Assembly: GCF_008642295.1 (NCBI RefSeq)
Contig: NZ_CP029190.1
Location: forward strand, 7,175,501-7,239,500
Reading direction: 5' to 3'
Source of the DNA: Streptomyces venezuelae
GTDB lineage: Bacteria > Actinomycetota > Actinomycetes > Streptomycetales > Streptomycetaceae
DNA length: 64,000 nt
A program made the translations under genes and the position numbers. Within the stretch, counting starts at the first letter, position 1; every line of letters begins with the position of its first letter. The notes beneath the pieces were generated by a model. That model had not been told where the DNA came from and searched no databases. It worked only from the letters and a program-made list of their open reading frames with translations. Below are positions 17,995 through 26,497 of the stretch, one piece after another.

Positions 17995-19035
17995 TCAGCT
18001 CATCAGCAGCAGCCGGGTGTTCGGCACCAGCTTCCGGTTCACGCTGGTGCTCTGCACGAAGATCGTGAACCCGTCGTTGTGGTCCGGCTTGATGCGCACC
18101 TCGCTGTCCGGCAGGCCGAGCAGGGCGCGGGCCTCCGGCCCCGTGTACACCCGGTCCGTCTTCTTCTCCAGCACCGCAATCTGCTTCCGCGCCTGGATCT
18201 TCTCCGACTTGCTCAATTGGTAGAACGCGCCACCGGTGCGATAAGTGTGCCCGCATTCGATGACCCAGTCCCGGATCGCCGCCTCGCGCGCCACCGGAAT
18301 CAGCTGGTAATCCGACGGATTCGCCGGGGTGAGGCCGGCTGCCTTGATGGTGTTTTCGTTGACCGCATCCGCACCGGTGGAGAACACCGCCCGCGATCCC
18401 CGAATACCCTTGGTGCGGCCCACCATGAATTTCTCGGTGGCTTCCTGGATGACCTGCCCGGCCTCCTCCAGCCCCTGGGTGCTGGTGGCGTTCCAGATGG
18501 CCACATTGTCCTTCGGGAAACCGCACTGCATGGCCTCGCGCTTGCCCATCTGGTCCGGCACCAGCACGGCCAGGGTCCAGTTGTCCTCCTGGGTCTCGAT
18601 CAACGAGGCGACGGCCTGCACCAGTTCACGCGGGTTCCTGCTGGGGGCGTCCGGGCAGCGGTGACTTGCGTTCTCCTGTCCGTCGGTCAGCACGAACGTC
18701 AGGAAGCTGTGGTCGCCGTACAGCTGGGCCGTCTGCGCCAGTTCCCGCTGCGACGTGAGCGTGGCCGCCAGCAGTGCCGTCATTCCGCCGACCCGGTACA
18801 GCTGCTTCAGGGACGGCATCCGCAGCACGTCCTTGTCGTAGATGACGCACTCCACCTGGTCCGCGAACACGTACACCGTGACGCGCGTTTCCTGGTCGAG
18901 TTCCTGCGATCGGCGGGCCAGATAGGCAATCTGCTGGTCGGCCACTTCGACGACCTTGCCGCTCAGATGTGACATGGACGAACTGGCATCCAGCACAAGA
19001 GCAACGTGATTGATGTAGTTCTGGTTTCCGGACAT
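17995..19035 (-). CDS. VWA-domain protein
   Basis: 346 residues from ATG 19035 with a GAGGGGGAG RBS. The von Willebrand A domain has an intact MIDAS: VALVLDASSSMSHLSG near residue 12, a Thr in GGMTALLAA near 83, and FVLTDGQENAS near 115. The C-terminal half (about 200-346) is not a recognised domain, but has a KKTDRVYTGPEARALLGLP segment and ends in short beta strands. No signal or TM is seen, so it is probably cytoplasmic. It is convergent with the trypsin-STAND gene, 33 bp apart; a shared function is only a possibility. Confidence 0.8.
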   Translation of the reverse strand: MSGNQNYINHVALVLDASSSMSHLSGKVVEVADQQIAYLARRSQELDQETRVTVYVFADQVECVIYDKDVLRMPSLKQLYRVGGMTALLAATLTSQRELAQTAQLYGDHSFLTFVLTDGQENASHRCPDAPSRNPRELVQAVASLIETQEDNWTLAVLVPDQMGKREAMQCGFPKDNVAIWNATSTQGLEEAGQVIQEATEKFMVGRTKGIRGSRAVFSTGADAVNENTIKAAGLTPANPSDYQLIPVAREAAIRDWVIECGHTYRTGGAFYQLSKSEKIQARKQIAVLEKKTDRVYTGPEARALLGLPDSEVRIKPDHNDGFTIFVQSTSVNRKLVPNTRLLLMS

Positions 19036-19126
19036 GGCCGCTCCCCCTCTTTCCGACTCGATGCTCCGATCCTCGCACCCACCACTGACAATCGACGGTG
19101 GAGTCCGGGCCGGGCATTCGGCCGGT

Positions 19127-19744
19127 TCACTGCCGGCAGTGTCCGAAGGTCACGACGTACGTTCCGGCCTGGCTCGCGCCGGCTCCGGCCGGATCGGCCG
19201 CGCCGGGCTGGGCCCAGGCGCCGATCTCCCGCATCGACGGGTCCAGGACCCTCTCGCGGTGGCCCCATGTGCTGACGTTCGTCCACCAGTTGACCGCGGC
19301 CTTCGGGGTGCCCGAGCCGCCCCAGCCGTTGTAGGTGATCTCGGCGACGCCCCAGGACCTGGGGTTCGGGCAGTAGCCCGCGCCCCTGATCCGGCTCAGG
19401 GGTGTCGAACCGGTCTGCGGGTTGCGGTGCGAGTCCTTGTTCGGGCCCCACCACTTCTGCTGCACGGCGGCGGCGGAGTGCTGCTGCGCCGCGGTCGTCA
19501 GGGCCTGGTTGACGGTGAGTGCGGGCAGGCCCCGCCGTGTGCGCTCGGCATTGATGAGGCAGATCACGGCGTTGCGTGAGGCGCTGTCGTTGCTGCTGCT
19601 CGGGGCTCGGTTGGAAGCGGAAACGCTGCATGTGACGGCCGTCGCCGGTGGTGCCGTGACCGGTACCAGTACGGCCGACAGGACGCCGGCCACGGCGAGG
19701 CCGCGGGCGGTTCCGGTGAGGGTGAGCGAAGGGTGCCTGTTCAA
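19127..19744 (-). CDS. Secreted CAP (SCP/PR1) superfamily protein
   Basis: 205 residues from TTG 19744, preceded by GGGAGG at nine bases; the reading frame runs further upstream but without another good site. Signal peptide: LNRHPSLTLTGTARGLAVAG, hydrophobic to APPATA. The mature part has CAP features: NAVICLINAERTRRGLPAL, QQHSAAAVQQKWWG, and a tryptophan-rich centre (NGWGGSG, NWWTNVSTWGHRE) with VLDPSMREIGAW. Four cysteines probably form two disulfides. Extracellular role unknown; in bacteria CAP proteins may bind lipids or act as proteases. Confidence 0.8.
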   Translation of the reverse strand: MNRHPSLTLTGTARGLAVAGVLSAVLVPVTAPPATAVTCSVSASNRAPSSSNDSASRNAVICLINAERTRRGLPALTVNQALTTAAQQHSAAAVQQKWWGPNKDSHRNPQTGSTPLSRIRGAGYCPNPRSWGVAEITYNGWGGSGTPKAAVNWWTNVSTWGHRERVLDPSMREIGAWAQPGAADPAGAGASQAGTYVVTFGHCRQ

Positions 19745-19779
19745 GGAGGTCCACCTCCCGCGGACACGGACAGGGGTTT

Positions 19780-19818
19780 CCGGCAGCGGATGCCGGCAGC
19801 GGATGCCGGCAGTGGATA
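19780..19818. repeat. Three 13-bp tandem repeats in the leader of the CAP gene
   Basis: Unit CCGGCAGCGGATG at 19780 and 19793, with a diverged third copy at 19806. GCCGGC-type symmetry means each unit can pair with its neighbours, so a structured 5' leader of the minus-strand CAP mRNA is possible. Confidence 0.5.
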
Positions 19819-19956
19819 CCGGCATGGTTTCCGGCAAGGGAGGTGCCACGGCAACGCATGGTGCGGCACGTGGCACGGCCCGCCCCTGTGGCTTCTCCTC
19901 CAGGCTGCCATCCGAGGCCGCGACCCGCCATCCGGGCCCGCCCCGCACCGGCCCCC

Positions 19957-21360
19957 TCACGGCTGAGCGGTGAAGACCTTCCCCGGATTGAGGATGCCCG
20001 CCGGGTCCCAGACCCGCTTGATGCCCCGGTGCAGGTCCAGGACCCCCGGACCGAGCTCGGACACCAGCCCGCGCATCTTGAGCAGGCCCACCCCGTGCTC
20101 GCCGGTGACCGTGCCGCCGAGGGCGACCGCCTCCTCGACGATGGTCTCGAACACCTCCCGCCCCCGCGCCAGCTCGCGGTCGTCGCCGCGCGGCACCACG
20201 ATCATCGGGTGCAGGTTGCCGTCGCCGGCGTGCGCCAGGCCCGCGATCCGTACGTTCTGCTCGCGGCCGGTGGCCTCCAGCCGGGCCAGCATCTCGGGAA
20301 CGAGAGTGCGCGGTACGCAGATGTCCTCGCTGAGCACCAGGCCCTGGCGCTCCAGCGCCGGGTAGACCAGGCGCCGTGCCGCGAACAGGGCATCCGCCTC
20401 GGTCTGGTCCTCCGAGCGGGCGCTCCAGGTGGCACCCGCGGCCCGGAAGCAGGACAGCACGGTGTCGGCCTCCTGCACCCCGGCCTCGCCGGGCGCATCG
20501 CAGCGCGCCAGCAGCAGCACGTTGCCGGTCTCGCCCAGCCCGGTGTTCTTCCACTCGTCCACGGCGCGCAGGCAGTAGCGGTCGACGAGCTCCAGCGCAC
20601 TGGGGACGACTCCGGAGGCCACCACCCGGGCGACGGCCCGGCCCGCGGCGGGCAGGTCGTGGAAGGAGCCGACCACCGTGTGTTCGGGCGCCCGTTGCCC
20701 GCGCAGCCGCACGGTGATCTCGGTGACCAGGCCGAGCGTGCCCTCCGAACCGACCAGCAGGCCGGCCAGTTCGTAGCCCGCGCTGCTCTTCGCCGTCCGG
20801 CGGCCGAGCCGCACCACCTCGCCGCGGCCGGTGACCGCCTCCAGGCCGAGCACGTAGTCGCGCGTCACGCCGTACTTCACGCAGCACAGCCCGCCCGCGT
20901 TGGTGGCGACGTTCCCGCCGATGGTCGACCAGGGCGCGCTCGCCGGGTCCGGCGGGTACCACAGGCCCTCGGCGGCGCAGGCGGCCCGCAGGTCGTCGTT
21001 GACGACTCCCGGCTGCACCACCGCCAGCCGCTCGTCCGCGTCGATCCGCAGGATCCGGTTCATGGCCGCGAACGAGACCACCACACAGCCCGCCATGGCG
21101 TTGGCCCCGCCGGACAGGCCGGTCCCGGCGCCACGGGCGACCACGGGCACGCCGCGCTCGGCGCAGAACGCGACGACGGCCGCGACCTCGGCGGTGTCGC
21201 GCGGCTCCACCGCCGCCGCGGGCAGGACGTACGGGGCGCCGGCTGCCTCGTCGTGTGCGAACGACGCCAGCCGCACCGGGTCGGTAACCACCCGTCCGGC
21301 GGGGAGGAGTGCGGCGAGGAGCCCGGCGAGATCGGTGAGATCAGAGGTTGTCGTGCTCAT
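19957..21360 (-). CDS. FAD-binding oxidase, GlcD / D-lactate dehydrogenase type
   Basis: 467 residues. N-terminal FAD-binding domain of the vanillyl-alcohol-oxidase fold: VPVVARGAGTGLSGGA near residue 90, then STIGGNVATNAGGLCCVKYG near 150 and GSEGTLGLVTEITVRL near 205. The C-terminal cap has GLAHAGDGNLHPMIV and TGEHGVGLLK, the usual GlcD-family signatures. It probably oxidises a 2-hydroxy acid (glycolate, D-lactate or similar) in the cytoplasm. It is divergent from the KAS III gene, and a 19-bp inverted repeat lies in the gap. Confidence 0.88.
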   Translation of the reverse strand: MSTTTSDLTDLAGLLAALLPAGRVVTDPVRLASFAHDEAAGAPYVLPAAAVEPRDTAEVAAVVAFCAERGVPVVARGAGTGLSGGANAMAGCVVVSFAAMNRILRIDADERLAVVQPGVVNDDLRAACAAEGLWYPPDPASAPWSTIGGNVATNAGGLCCVKYGVTRDYVLGLEAVTGRGEVVRLGRRTAKSSAGYELAGLLVGSEGTLGLVTEITVRLRGQRAPEHTVVGSFHDLPAAGRAVARVVASGVVPSALELVDRYCLRAVDEWKNTGLGETGNVLLLARCDAPGEAGVQEADTVLSCFRAAGATWSARSEDQTEADALFAARRLVYPALERQGLVLSEDICVPRTLVPEMLARLEATGREQNVRIAGLAHAGDGNLHPMIVVPRGDDRELARGREVFETIVEEAVALGGTVTGEHGVGLLKMRGLVSELGPGVLDLHRGIKRVWDPAGILNPGKVFTAQP

Positions 21361-21394
21361 AGCCGGGAGGCTCGCACCGGCCCGACCGGGGGGT

Positions 21395-21455
21395 CAATTG
21401 GCCCTTGGTACACGCTCGATACGCGCTCGAGGTTGGGTGTACCAAGGGCCAATTG
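21395..21455. repeat. Perfect 19-bp inverted repeat in the divergent region before the biosynthetic cluster
   Basis: Arm CAATTGGCCCTTGGTACAC at 21395-21413 is exactly mirrored by GTGTACCAAGGGCCAATTG at 21437-21455, with a 23-base spacer. The structure begins 35 bp from the FAD oxidase start and ends 78 bp before the KAS III start, so it sits over both promoter regions. It could be two operator copies in opposite orientation, or a hairpin in the leader of the KAS III mRNA. There is no T-tract, so a simple terminator is less likely. Confidence 0.8.
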
Positions 21456-21532
21456 CCTGGTGACAGCCGTGTCGGCAAGTCTGTGGACGCCAGGTCGGGC
21501 CGTGTATGCGGCCTCTACGAGGGGGTGGGTCA

Positions 21533-22552
21533 ATGGCGGCAGTGGTCACCGGGATCGGGGGGTACCTCCCGCCCAGCGCGGTCACGAACGACGATCTTTC
21601 ACGCACGCTGGACACGACCGACGAGTGGATCCGCACCAGGACCGGAATCCGGGAACGGCGGGTCGTCTCCGAGGGTCTGTCGACGGGCGAACTCGCGGTA
21701 CGGGCCGGTGCCCGGGCCCTGAGCTCGGCCGGGCTGAGCGGTGTCGACGCGCTCGTCGTGGCGACCACCTCGCCCGAACGGCTCTGCCCGGCGGTCGCTC
21801 CGGAGGTCGCCTCCCGGCTGGGGCTGGGCACGATCGCCGCCTTCGATCTGACATCGGCGTGCAGCGGGTTCCTGTACGGGCTCGCCACCGCGGCCGGACT
21901 GATCGAGTCGGGCACCGCCGACACCGTGCTGTTCGTCGGGTCCGAGGCGTTCACCACCCTGGTGAACCCCGCGGACCGGGCCACCGCACCGATCTTCGGC
22001 GACGGGGCGGGCGCGGTGGTGCTGCGCCGCGGGCAGCCCGACGAGCCCGGCGCGCTGGGTCCGTTCGACCTCGGCAGCGACGGCGCCCTCGCGGACCTGC
22101 TGGCCATCCCGGCCGGCGGTTCGCGCCAGCGGTCCGCCAGCGGCGGCCTCGGCCACACCTCCGTCCCCACCGAGGACTGGTACCTGCGGATGGAGGGCCG
22201 GGCCCTCTACACCCAGGCCGTCGAACGGATGACGCAGTCCGCGCAGACGGTCCTCAAGCGGGCCGACTGGTCCGTCGCCGACGTCGACTGGTTCGTCGGC
22301 CACCAGGCCAACATCCGCATCGTCGCGGCGGTGGCGGAGGAGCTGGAGGTCCCCGAGGAGCGGGTCGCGGTGAACATCGACCGGGTGGGCAACACCCTCT
22401 CGGCGTCCGTGCCGCTGCTGCTCAACGACTACGCCGCCCGCGGTGACCTCAAGGCGGGCCAGCGGGTGCTGCTCTCCGCCTTCGGCGCCGGCCTGTCCTG
22501 GGGCTCGACCGTCCTGGTCTGGCCCGAGATCTCCGCCGAACCCGTCGACTGA
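21533..22552 (+). CDS. 3-oxoacyl-ACP synthase III (KAS III, FabH-like)
   Basis: 339 residues from ATG 21533 (GAGGGGGTGGG upstream). All three catalytic residues are present: Cys110 in LTSACSGF, His257 in VGHQANIR and Asn287 in VGNTLSAS. The FGDGAGAVVL segment is also typical. KAS III condenses an acyl-CoA with malonyl-ACP and so chooses the starter unit. Here it opens a cluster with its own ACP and KAS II, so it is probably pathway-specific rather than the housekeeping FabH. The starter is unknown; branched short acyl-CoA is a natural guess given the BCAT gene. Confidence 0.9.
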   Translation: MAAVVTGIGGYLPPSAVTNDDLSRTLDTTDEWIRTRTGIRERRVVSEGLSTGELAVRAGARALSSAGLSGVDALVVATTSPERLCPAVAPEVASRLGLGTIAAFDLTSACSGFLYGLATAAGLIESGTADTVLFVGSEAFTTLVNPADRATAPIFGDGAGAVVLRRGQPDEPGALGPFDLGSDGALADLLAIPAGGSRQRSASGGLGHTSVPTEDWYLRMEGRALYTQAVERMTQSAQTVLKRADWSVADVDWFVGHQANIRIVAAVAEELEVPEERVAVNIDRVGNTLSASVPLLLNDYAARGDLKAGQRVLLSAFGAGLSWGSTVLVWPEISAEPVD

Positions 22553-22613
22553 CCACCAGCACCAGCACCAGCACAGCACCAGCATCGATCCATCCCACTT
22601 CCAGGAGGAAACC

Positions 22614-22853
22614 ATGAGCTCTGTCCACGACTCCGTCGTCGAGGTCTTCGTCGCCCGCTTCGACCTCGACCCCGCCACGGTCGTCGCCGACGCGACCTTC
22701 GACGACCTCGGCCTCGACTCGCTCTCCCAGATCGAGCTGGCCACCGCCCTGAAGAAGCGCCTGGGCATCGCCATCACCGACGAGGAGCTGTCCGAGGTCT
22801 CCGTCGTCGCGGACATCGTCGCCCTGGTCGAGCAGAAGGGCGCCGCGGTCTGA
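22614..22853 (+). CDS. Acyl carrier protein
   Basis: 79 residues from ATG 22614 with a strong RBS (AGGAGG). The phosphopantetheine site is Ser36 in LGLDSLSQIEL. Length and acidity (helix II acidic) are normal for a discrete type II ACP. It overlaps the KAS II start by one base, so the two are translationally coupled. It should carry the growing chain for KAS III, KAS II, FabG and probably the oxidase, and be activated by the PPTase encoded at 27391. Confidence 0.93.
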   Translation: MSSVHDSVVEVFVARFDLDPATVVADATFDDLGLDSLSQIELATALKKRLGIAITDEELSEVSVVADIVALVEQKGAAV

Positions 22854-24076
22854 TGACCGGATTCGCCACGGCCATCACCGGCATCGGGCTCGTCACGCCC
22901 GCCGGGGTCGGCGTCAAGGAGAGCTGGGACCGGGTGGTCGACGGCCGGGCGACGGCCGCGCACCACGCCGACCTCGCCGGCCTGCCGGTGACGATGGCCT
23001 GCCGGGTGCCCGACTTCGACCCGGGCACCCAGGGCCTGCGCGCCGCCTGGCAGTTCGACCGCTACTCCCAGTTCGCCATCGTCGCCGCACGCGAGGCCCT
23101 GGCGCAGGCCGGGCTCACCCCCGGCGAGTGGGCGGACAGCTCGCGGGTGGCCGTCATCCTCGGTTCCGGGGCCGGCGGCACCGCCACGCTGGAGGAGCAG
23201 CACCGGGTGCTCATCGAGGAGGGGCCCTCCGAGGTCTCCTCGATGACCCTGCCCATGGGCCTGCTGAACATGGCCGCGGGGCAGGTCGCCATCGACATCG
23301 GCGCCAACGGCCCCTGCATGGCCCCGTGCACGGCGTGTGCCGCGGGCGCCAGCGCGATCGGCCTCGGCCGCGAGCTGATCCGCTCCGGACTGGCCGACAT
23401 CGTGGTGGCGGGTGGCGCCGAAGCCCCCATCACCCCGCTGTACGTCTCCTCCTTCGCCCGGATGCGGGCCCTGTCCAGGCGGCTGGACGACCCGCAGACC
23501 GCCTCGCGCCCCTTCGACGCGGGCCGGGACGGCTTCGTCCTCGGCGAGGGCGCCGGTGTGGTCGTACTGGAGTCCGAGGAGCACGCACGGGCGCGCGGCG
23601 TACGGCCGGTGGCCCGGGTGATCGGGTACGGCGCCTCCGCGGACGCGCACCACGTGACCTCCCCGCACCCCGAGGGCAAGGGGGCCGAACTGGCGGTCCG
23701 GGCGGCGCTCGCCGACGCCGGGCTGACCGGGAGTGACATCGGCTACGTCAACGCCCACGGCACGTCCACCCCGCTCAACGACGTGATCGAGGCGGGCGTG
23801 ATCCGCCGGGTCGCCGGGTCGGACGTCCAGGTCAGCTCCACCAAGGGGGTCACTGGGCACCCGCTGGGCGCCGCCGGCTCCATCGAGGCCGCGTTCGCGG
23901 CGCTCACGGTGCACCACGGTGTCATCCCGCCGTCGGCGGGGACCACCGAGGTCGACCCGCGCGTGGAGGTGGACGTCGTCCACGGCACCGCGCGCCACCA
24001 CCGGGTGGAGGTGGCCCTGAGCAACTCCTTCGGCTTCGGCGGCCAGAACGCCGCCCTGCTGATCGCGTCCGCCTGA
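22853..24076 (+). CDS. 3-oxoacyl-ACP synthase II (KAS II, FabF-like)
   Basis: 407 residues, starting on the ACP stop codon. Nucleophile Cys162 (PCTACAAGAS), His302 (NAHGTSTPLND), Lys331 and His336 (KGVTGHPLGAAG) make up a complete elongating ketosynthase active site. There is no chain-length-factor partner, so it works as a homodimer, more like a fatty acid synthase than an aromatic polyketide synthase. With KAS III and ACP it gives a minimal chain-building set. Confidence 0.9.
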   Translation: MTGFATAITGIGLVTPAGVGVKESWDRVVDGRATAAHHADLAGLPVTMACRVPDFDPGTQGLRAAWQFDRYSQFAIVAAREALAQAGLTPGEWADSSRVAVILGSGAGGTATLEEQHRVLIEEGPSEVSSMTLPMGLLNMAAGQVAIDIGANGPCMAPCTACAAGASAIGLGRELIRSGLADIVVAGGAEAPITPLYVSSFARMRALSRRLDDPQTASRPFDAGRDGFVLGEGAGVVVLESEEHARARGVRPVARVIGYGASADAHHVTSPHPEGKGAELAVRAALADAGLTGSDIGYVNAHGTSTPLNDVIEAGVIRRVAGSDVQVSSTKGVTGHPLGAAGSIEAAFAALTVHHGVIPPSAGTTEVDPRVEVDVVHGTARHHRVEVALSNSFGFGGQNAALLIASA

Positions 24077-24235
24077 CGGCACCGACGGCACCGACGGCAC
24101 CCACGGCGGCGACCGCACGTACGAGCGGCGCGGGGGCGGTGGACCGGAATCCGGCCACCGACCCCCGCCCCGCCGACTTCGCCCGCCCACCGGCCGGCCG
24201 ACCGCACGATCCGAACCGCTGGAAAGGACCCTCAG

Positions 24236-26074
24236 ATGACCTCGTCGGCCTCCGCCGACCTCACGCGGCTGCTCTTCGACGGCAGGTACGAGCAGACCCA
24301 CAAGGACCTCCACGACCTCCTGCTGGACCCGGTGTTCGACCCGCGCGAGGGCCTGGACATGACCGGTGCCGGCAAGCTCGCCTACGAGCGGTCCCGCGCC
24401 GTGCACGGCGCCCTGGAGAGCCCGCGGCAGATCCTGGCCGACCCGTGGCGGCTCTTCGCCCTCGCCGAGTGGCCCTCGCTGGTGGACGTATCGACGTTCT
24501 CCCTGCTGATGGTCCACTACAACCTTGCCTTCGGCACCGTCGTCGAGCACGGCGACCGTGAGGACCTCAAGGACCTGGTCGACGAGCTGGACCGGCTGGA
24601 CTCCTTCAGCCCCTACATGGCCACCGAACTCGGCTACGGCAACAACGTGGCCGCGCTGCGCACCGAGGCCGTCTACGACCCCGAGACCGAGACCTTCGTC
24701 CTGAACACCCCGGACGCGCTCGCCCAGAAGTACATGTCCTACAGCGGCTTCCAGGACATCCCCAAACTGGCCGTCGTGATGGCCCGCCTGAAGGCGCACG
24801 GCAAGGACCACGGCGTGTTCCCGTTCCTGGTGCGCATCAGCGACGGCACCACGCTGTGCGGGGGCATCCACGCCGCCCCCTGCCCCGAGAAGCCGGTGCA
24901 GGGCCTGGACAACGGCCTCACCTGGTTCGACCACGTACGCATTCCCCGCCGCAACCTGCTCCACGGCGACATGGGCGGTTTCGGCGAGGACGGCGTGTTC
25001 CGCCCCGCCTCCGGCAACCAGCGCAAGCGCTTCCTGCGGGCCATGAGCCGCATCCTGCCCGGACGGCTGTGCGTCTCCAGCGCCGCGACCGGCGCCGGCC
25101 GGGCGAGCGTCTACATCGCCCTGCGCTACGCGGTGCAGCGCCTCACCAACGCCCCCGGCCGCAACGACCTGCCCGTCATCGAGTACCGCAGCCACCAGCT
25201 GGCCCTGTTCACCGCGCTGGCCCGCACGTACGCGATGACACTGCTGCTCAACCACGCCAAGCGGGAGTTCACCGAGGCACCCCGGAACGCCGTGCCGGCC
25301 GAGCTCAACCACCTGGTGTCGATCACCAAGGCCCTGTCCACCTGGGAGATGACCGACGTCATCGCCGTATGCCGGGAACGCTGCGGCGCCCAGGGCATCT
25401 TCAGCGTCAACCGGATCGCGGACTACGGCTCCCTGCTCCAGGGCCTGGTCACCGCGGAGGGCGACAACCAGGTGCTGCTGGCCACCACCGCCGGGCAGAT
25501 CATCGCCGGCGGCGACGCGGACACCGAGCCGGCCGCCGCGCCCGACCCGCACGGCCGCGACCTGCGCGACGCGGGGTTCCTGACCGCCGCCCTGCGCCAC
25601 CGTGAAGAGGAGCTGCTGCGCCGGGCCCGCACGGCCATGGCCGACGACTCCGTGGACCGGACGTACTTCGAGGCGTGGAACGCCACCATCAACACCGGCC
25701 TGGAAATGGCCCGGGCGCGCGGCGTCCGCACCGCGCTCGAATGCCTCGCCGAGGCGGCCGACGCCGCGCAGACCGAGGAGTCCCGCGCCGCACTGGACCT
25801 GCTGACCGCGCTGTACGGACTGACCGAGGTCGGCCGGGACGCGGGCTGGTACCTGGCGCGCGGGGTGCTGACCGCCGCCCAGGTCGAGGACATCGCCGCC
25901 CAGACGGACGCCCTCTGCGCGGACCTGCTTCCGTACGTACAGACCCTCACCGACGGGTTCGGCCTCACCCCGCAGCTGCTCCGGGCGCCGATCGCCGCCG
26001 ACGACTACGTGACGGCCTTCCAGGCGCAGACCGGCGCCCACGGCCCGGCCGCCGCGGAAGGAGACCGGTCCTGA
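24236..26074 (+). CDS. Acyl-CoA oxidase family flavoprotein (possible acyl-ACP oxidase)
   Basis: 612 residues from ATG 24236 (GGAAAGGA upstream). Acyl-CoA oxidase-like layout: helical N-terminus, middle beta domain (MATELGYGNNVAAL, a TYDPET-like AVYDPETETFVLNTP, WFDHVRIPRRNLL), then two helical C-terminal regions with RILPGRLCVSSAATGAGR and ERCGAQGIF. These FAD enzymes put a trans-2 double bond into acyl thioesters and pass electrons to oxygen. In the CDA lipopeptide cluster a relative (HxcO) acts on ACP-bound hexanoyl beside FabH, FabF and ACP genes, the same neighbourhood as here, so an ACP-bound substrate is likely. No enoyl reductase or dehydratase is encoded nearby. Confidence 0.85.
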   Translation: MTSSASADLTRLLFDGRYEQTHKDLHDLLLDPVFDPREGLDMTGAGKLAYERSRAVHGALESPRQILADPWRLFALAEWPSLVDVSTFSLLMVHYNLAFGTVVEHGDREDLKDLVDELDRLDSFSPYMATELGYGNNVAALRTEAVYDPETETFVLNTPDALAQKYMSYSGFQDIPKLAVVMARLKAHGKDHGVFPFLVRISDGTTLCGGIHAAPCPEKPVQGLDNGLTWFDHVRIPRRNLLHGDMGGFGEDGVFRPASGNQRKRFLRAMSRILPGRLCVSSAATGAGRASVYIALRYAVQRLTNAPGRNDLPVIEYRSHQLALFTALARTYAMTLLLNHAKREFTEAPRNAVPAELNHLVSITKALSTWEMTDVIAVCRERCGAQGIFSVNRIADYGSLLQGLVTAEGDNQVLLATTAGQIIAGGDADTEPAAAPDPHGRDLRDAGFLTAALRHREEELLRRARTAMADDSVDRTYFEAWNATINTGLEMARARGVRTALECLAEAADAAQTEESRAALDLLTALYGLTEVGRDAGWYLARGVLTAAQVEDIAAQTDALCADLLPYVQTLTDGFGLTPQLLRAPIAADDYVTAFQAQTGAHGPAAAEGDRS

Positions 26075-26496
26075 TGGCACGCCACACCTACCCCTGCCCG
26101 ATCCGCTGGTCGGACATGGATGTCTACGGCATCGTCAACAACGTCTCCTACCTGCGCTACCTGGAGGAGGCCCGGGTCGACTTCGTCTTCCGGATGGCAC
26201 CGACCGACGGCGACGCCTTCTTCCGGGACGGCTCGGTGGTGGTGGAGCACTCCATCCGCTACCGCAGGCAGCTGGTCCACCGGCACGAGCCGGTGGAGAT
26301 CGAGATGTGGGTCTCCGACCTCCAGTCGGCGACCGTGGCCATCGACTACGTCGTCCGGGACGGGGACACCGTCTACGCCACCGCCTCCACGGTGATGGCA
26401 CCGTTCGACTACCGGGCCGGACGGCCCCGGCGGCTGACCGACGAAGAGATCCACTTCTTCGAGAAGTACCTCGAGCAGAGCCCGGCGGCCGGCTGA
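26074..26496 (+). CDS. 4-hydroxybenzoyl-CoA thioesterase family (hot-dog) thioesterase
   Basis: 140 residues; ATG overlaps the previous stop by one base. Hot-dog fold signature: IRWSDMDVYGIVNNVSYLRYLEEAR, with the conserved Asp of 4HBT/YbgC thioesterases in DMD. The tail (LTDEEIHFFEKYLEQ) is of normal length. It probably hydrolyses the finished acyl-ACP or acyl-CoA to release the product, or edits stalled chains. Confidence 0.88.
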   Translation: MARHTYPCPIRWSDMDVYGIVNNVSYLRYLEEARVDFVFRMAPTDGDAFFRDGSVVVEHSIRYRRQLVHRHEPVEIEMWVSDLQSATVAIDYVVRDGDTVYATASTVMAPFDYRAGRPRRLTDEEIHFFEKYLEQSPAAG

Positions 26497-26497
26497 C

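Noticed and set aside
21395..21455. The long inverted repeat as ends of an insertion sequence
   Set aside because: Only 23 bases between the arms, no transposase and no target duplication.
21599..26080. A 1493-codon open frame on the minus strand across the KAS/ACP/oxidase genes
   Set aside because: It is antisense to genes with complete active sites; its translation is low-complexity Gly/Arg/Val, and long antisense frames are normal at this GC content.
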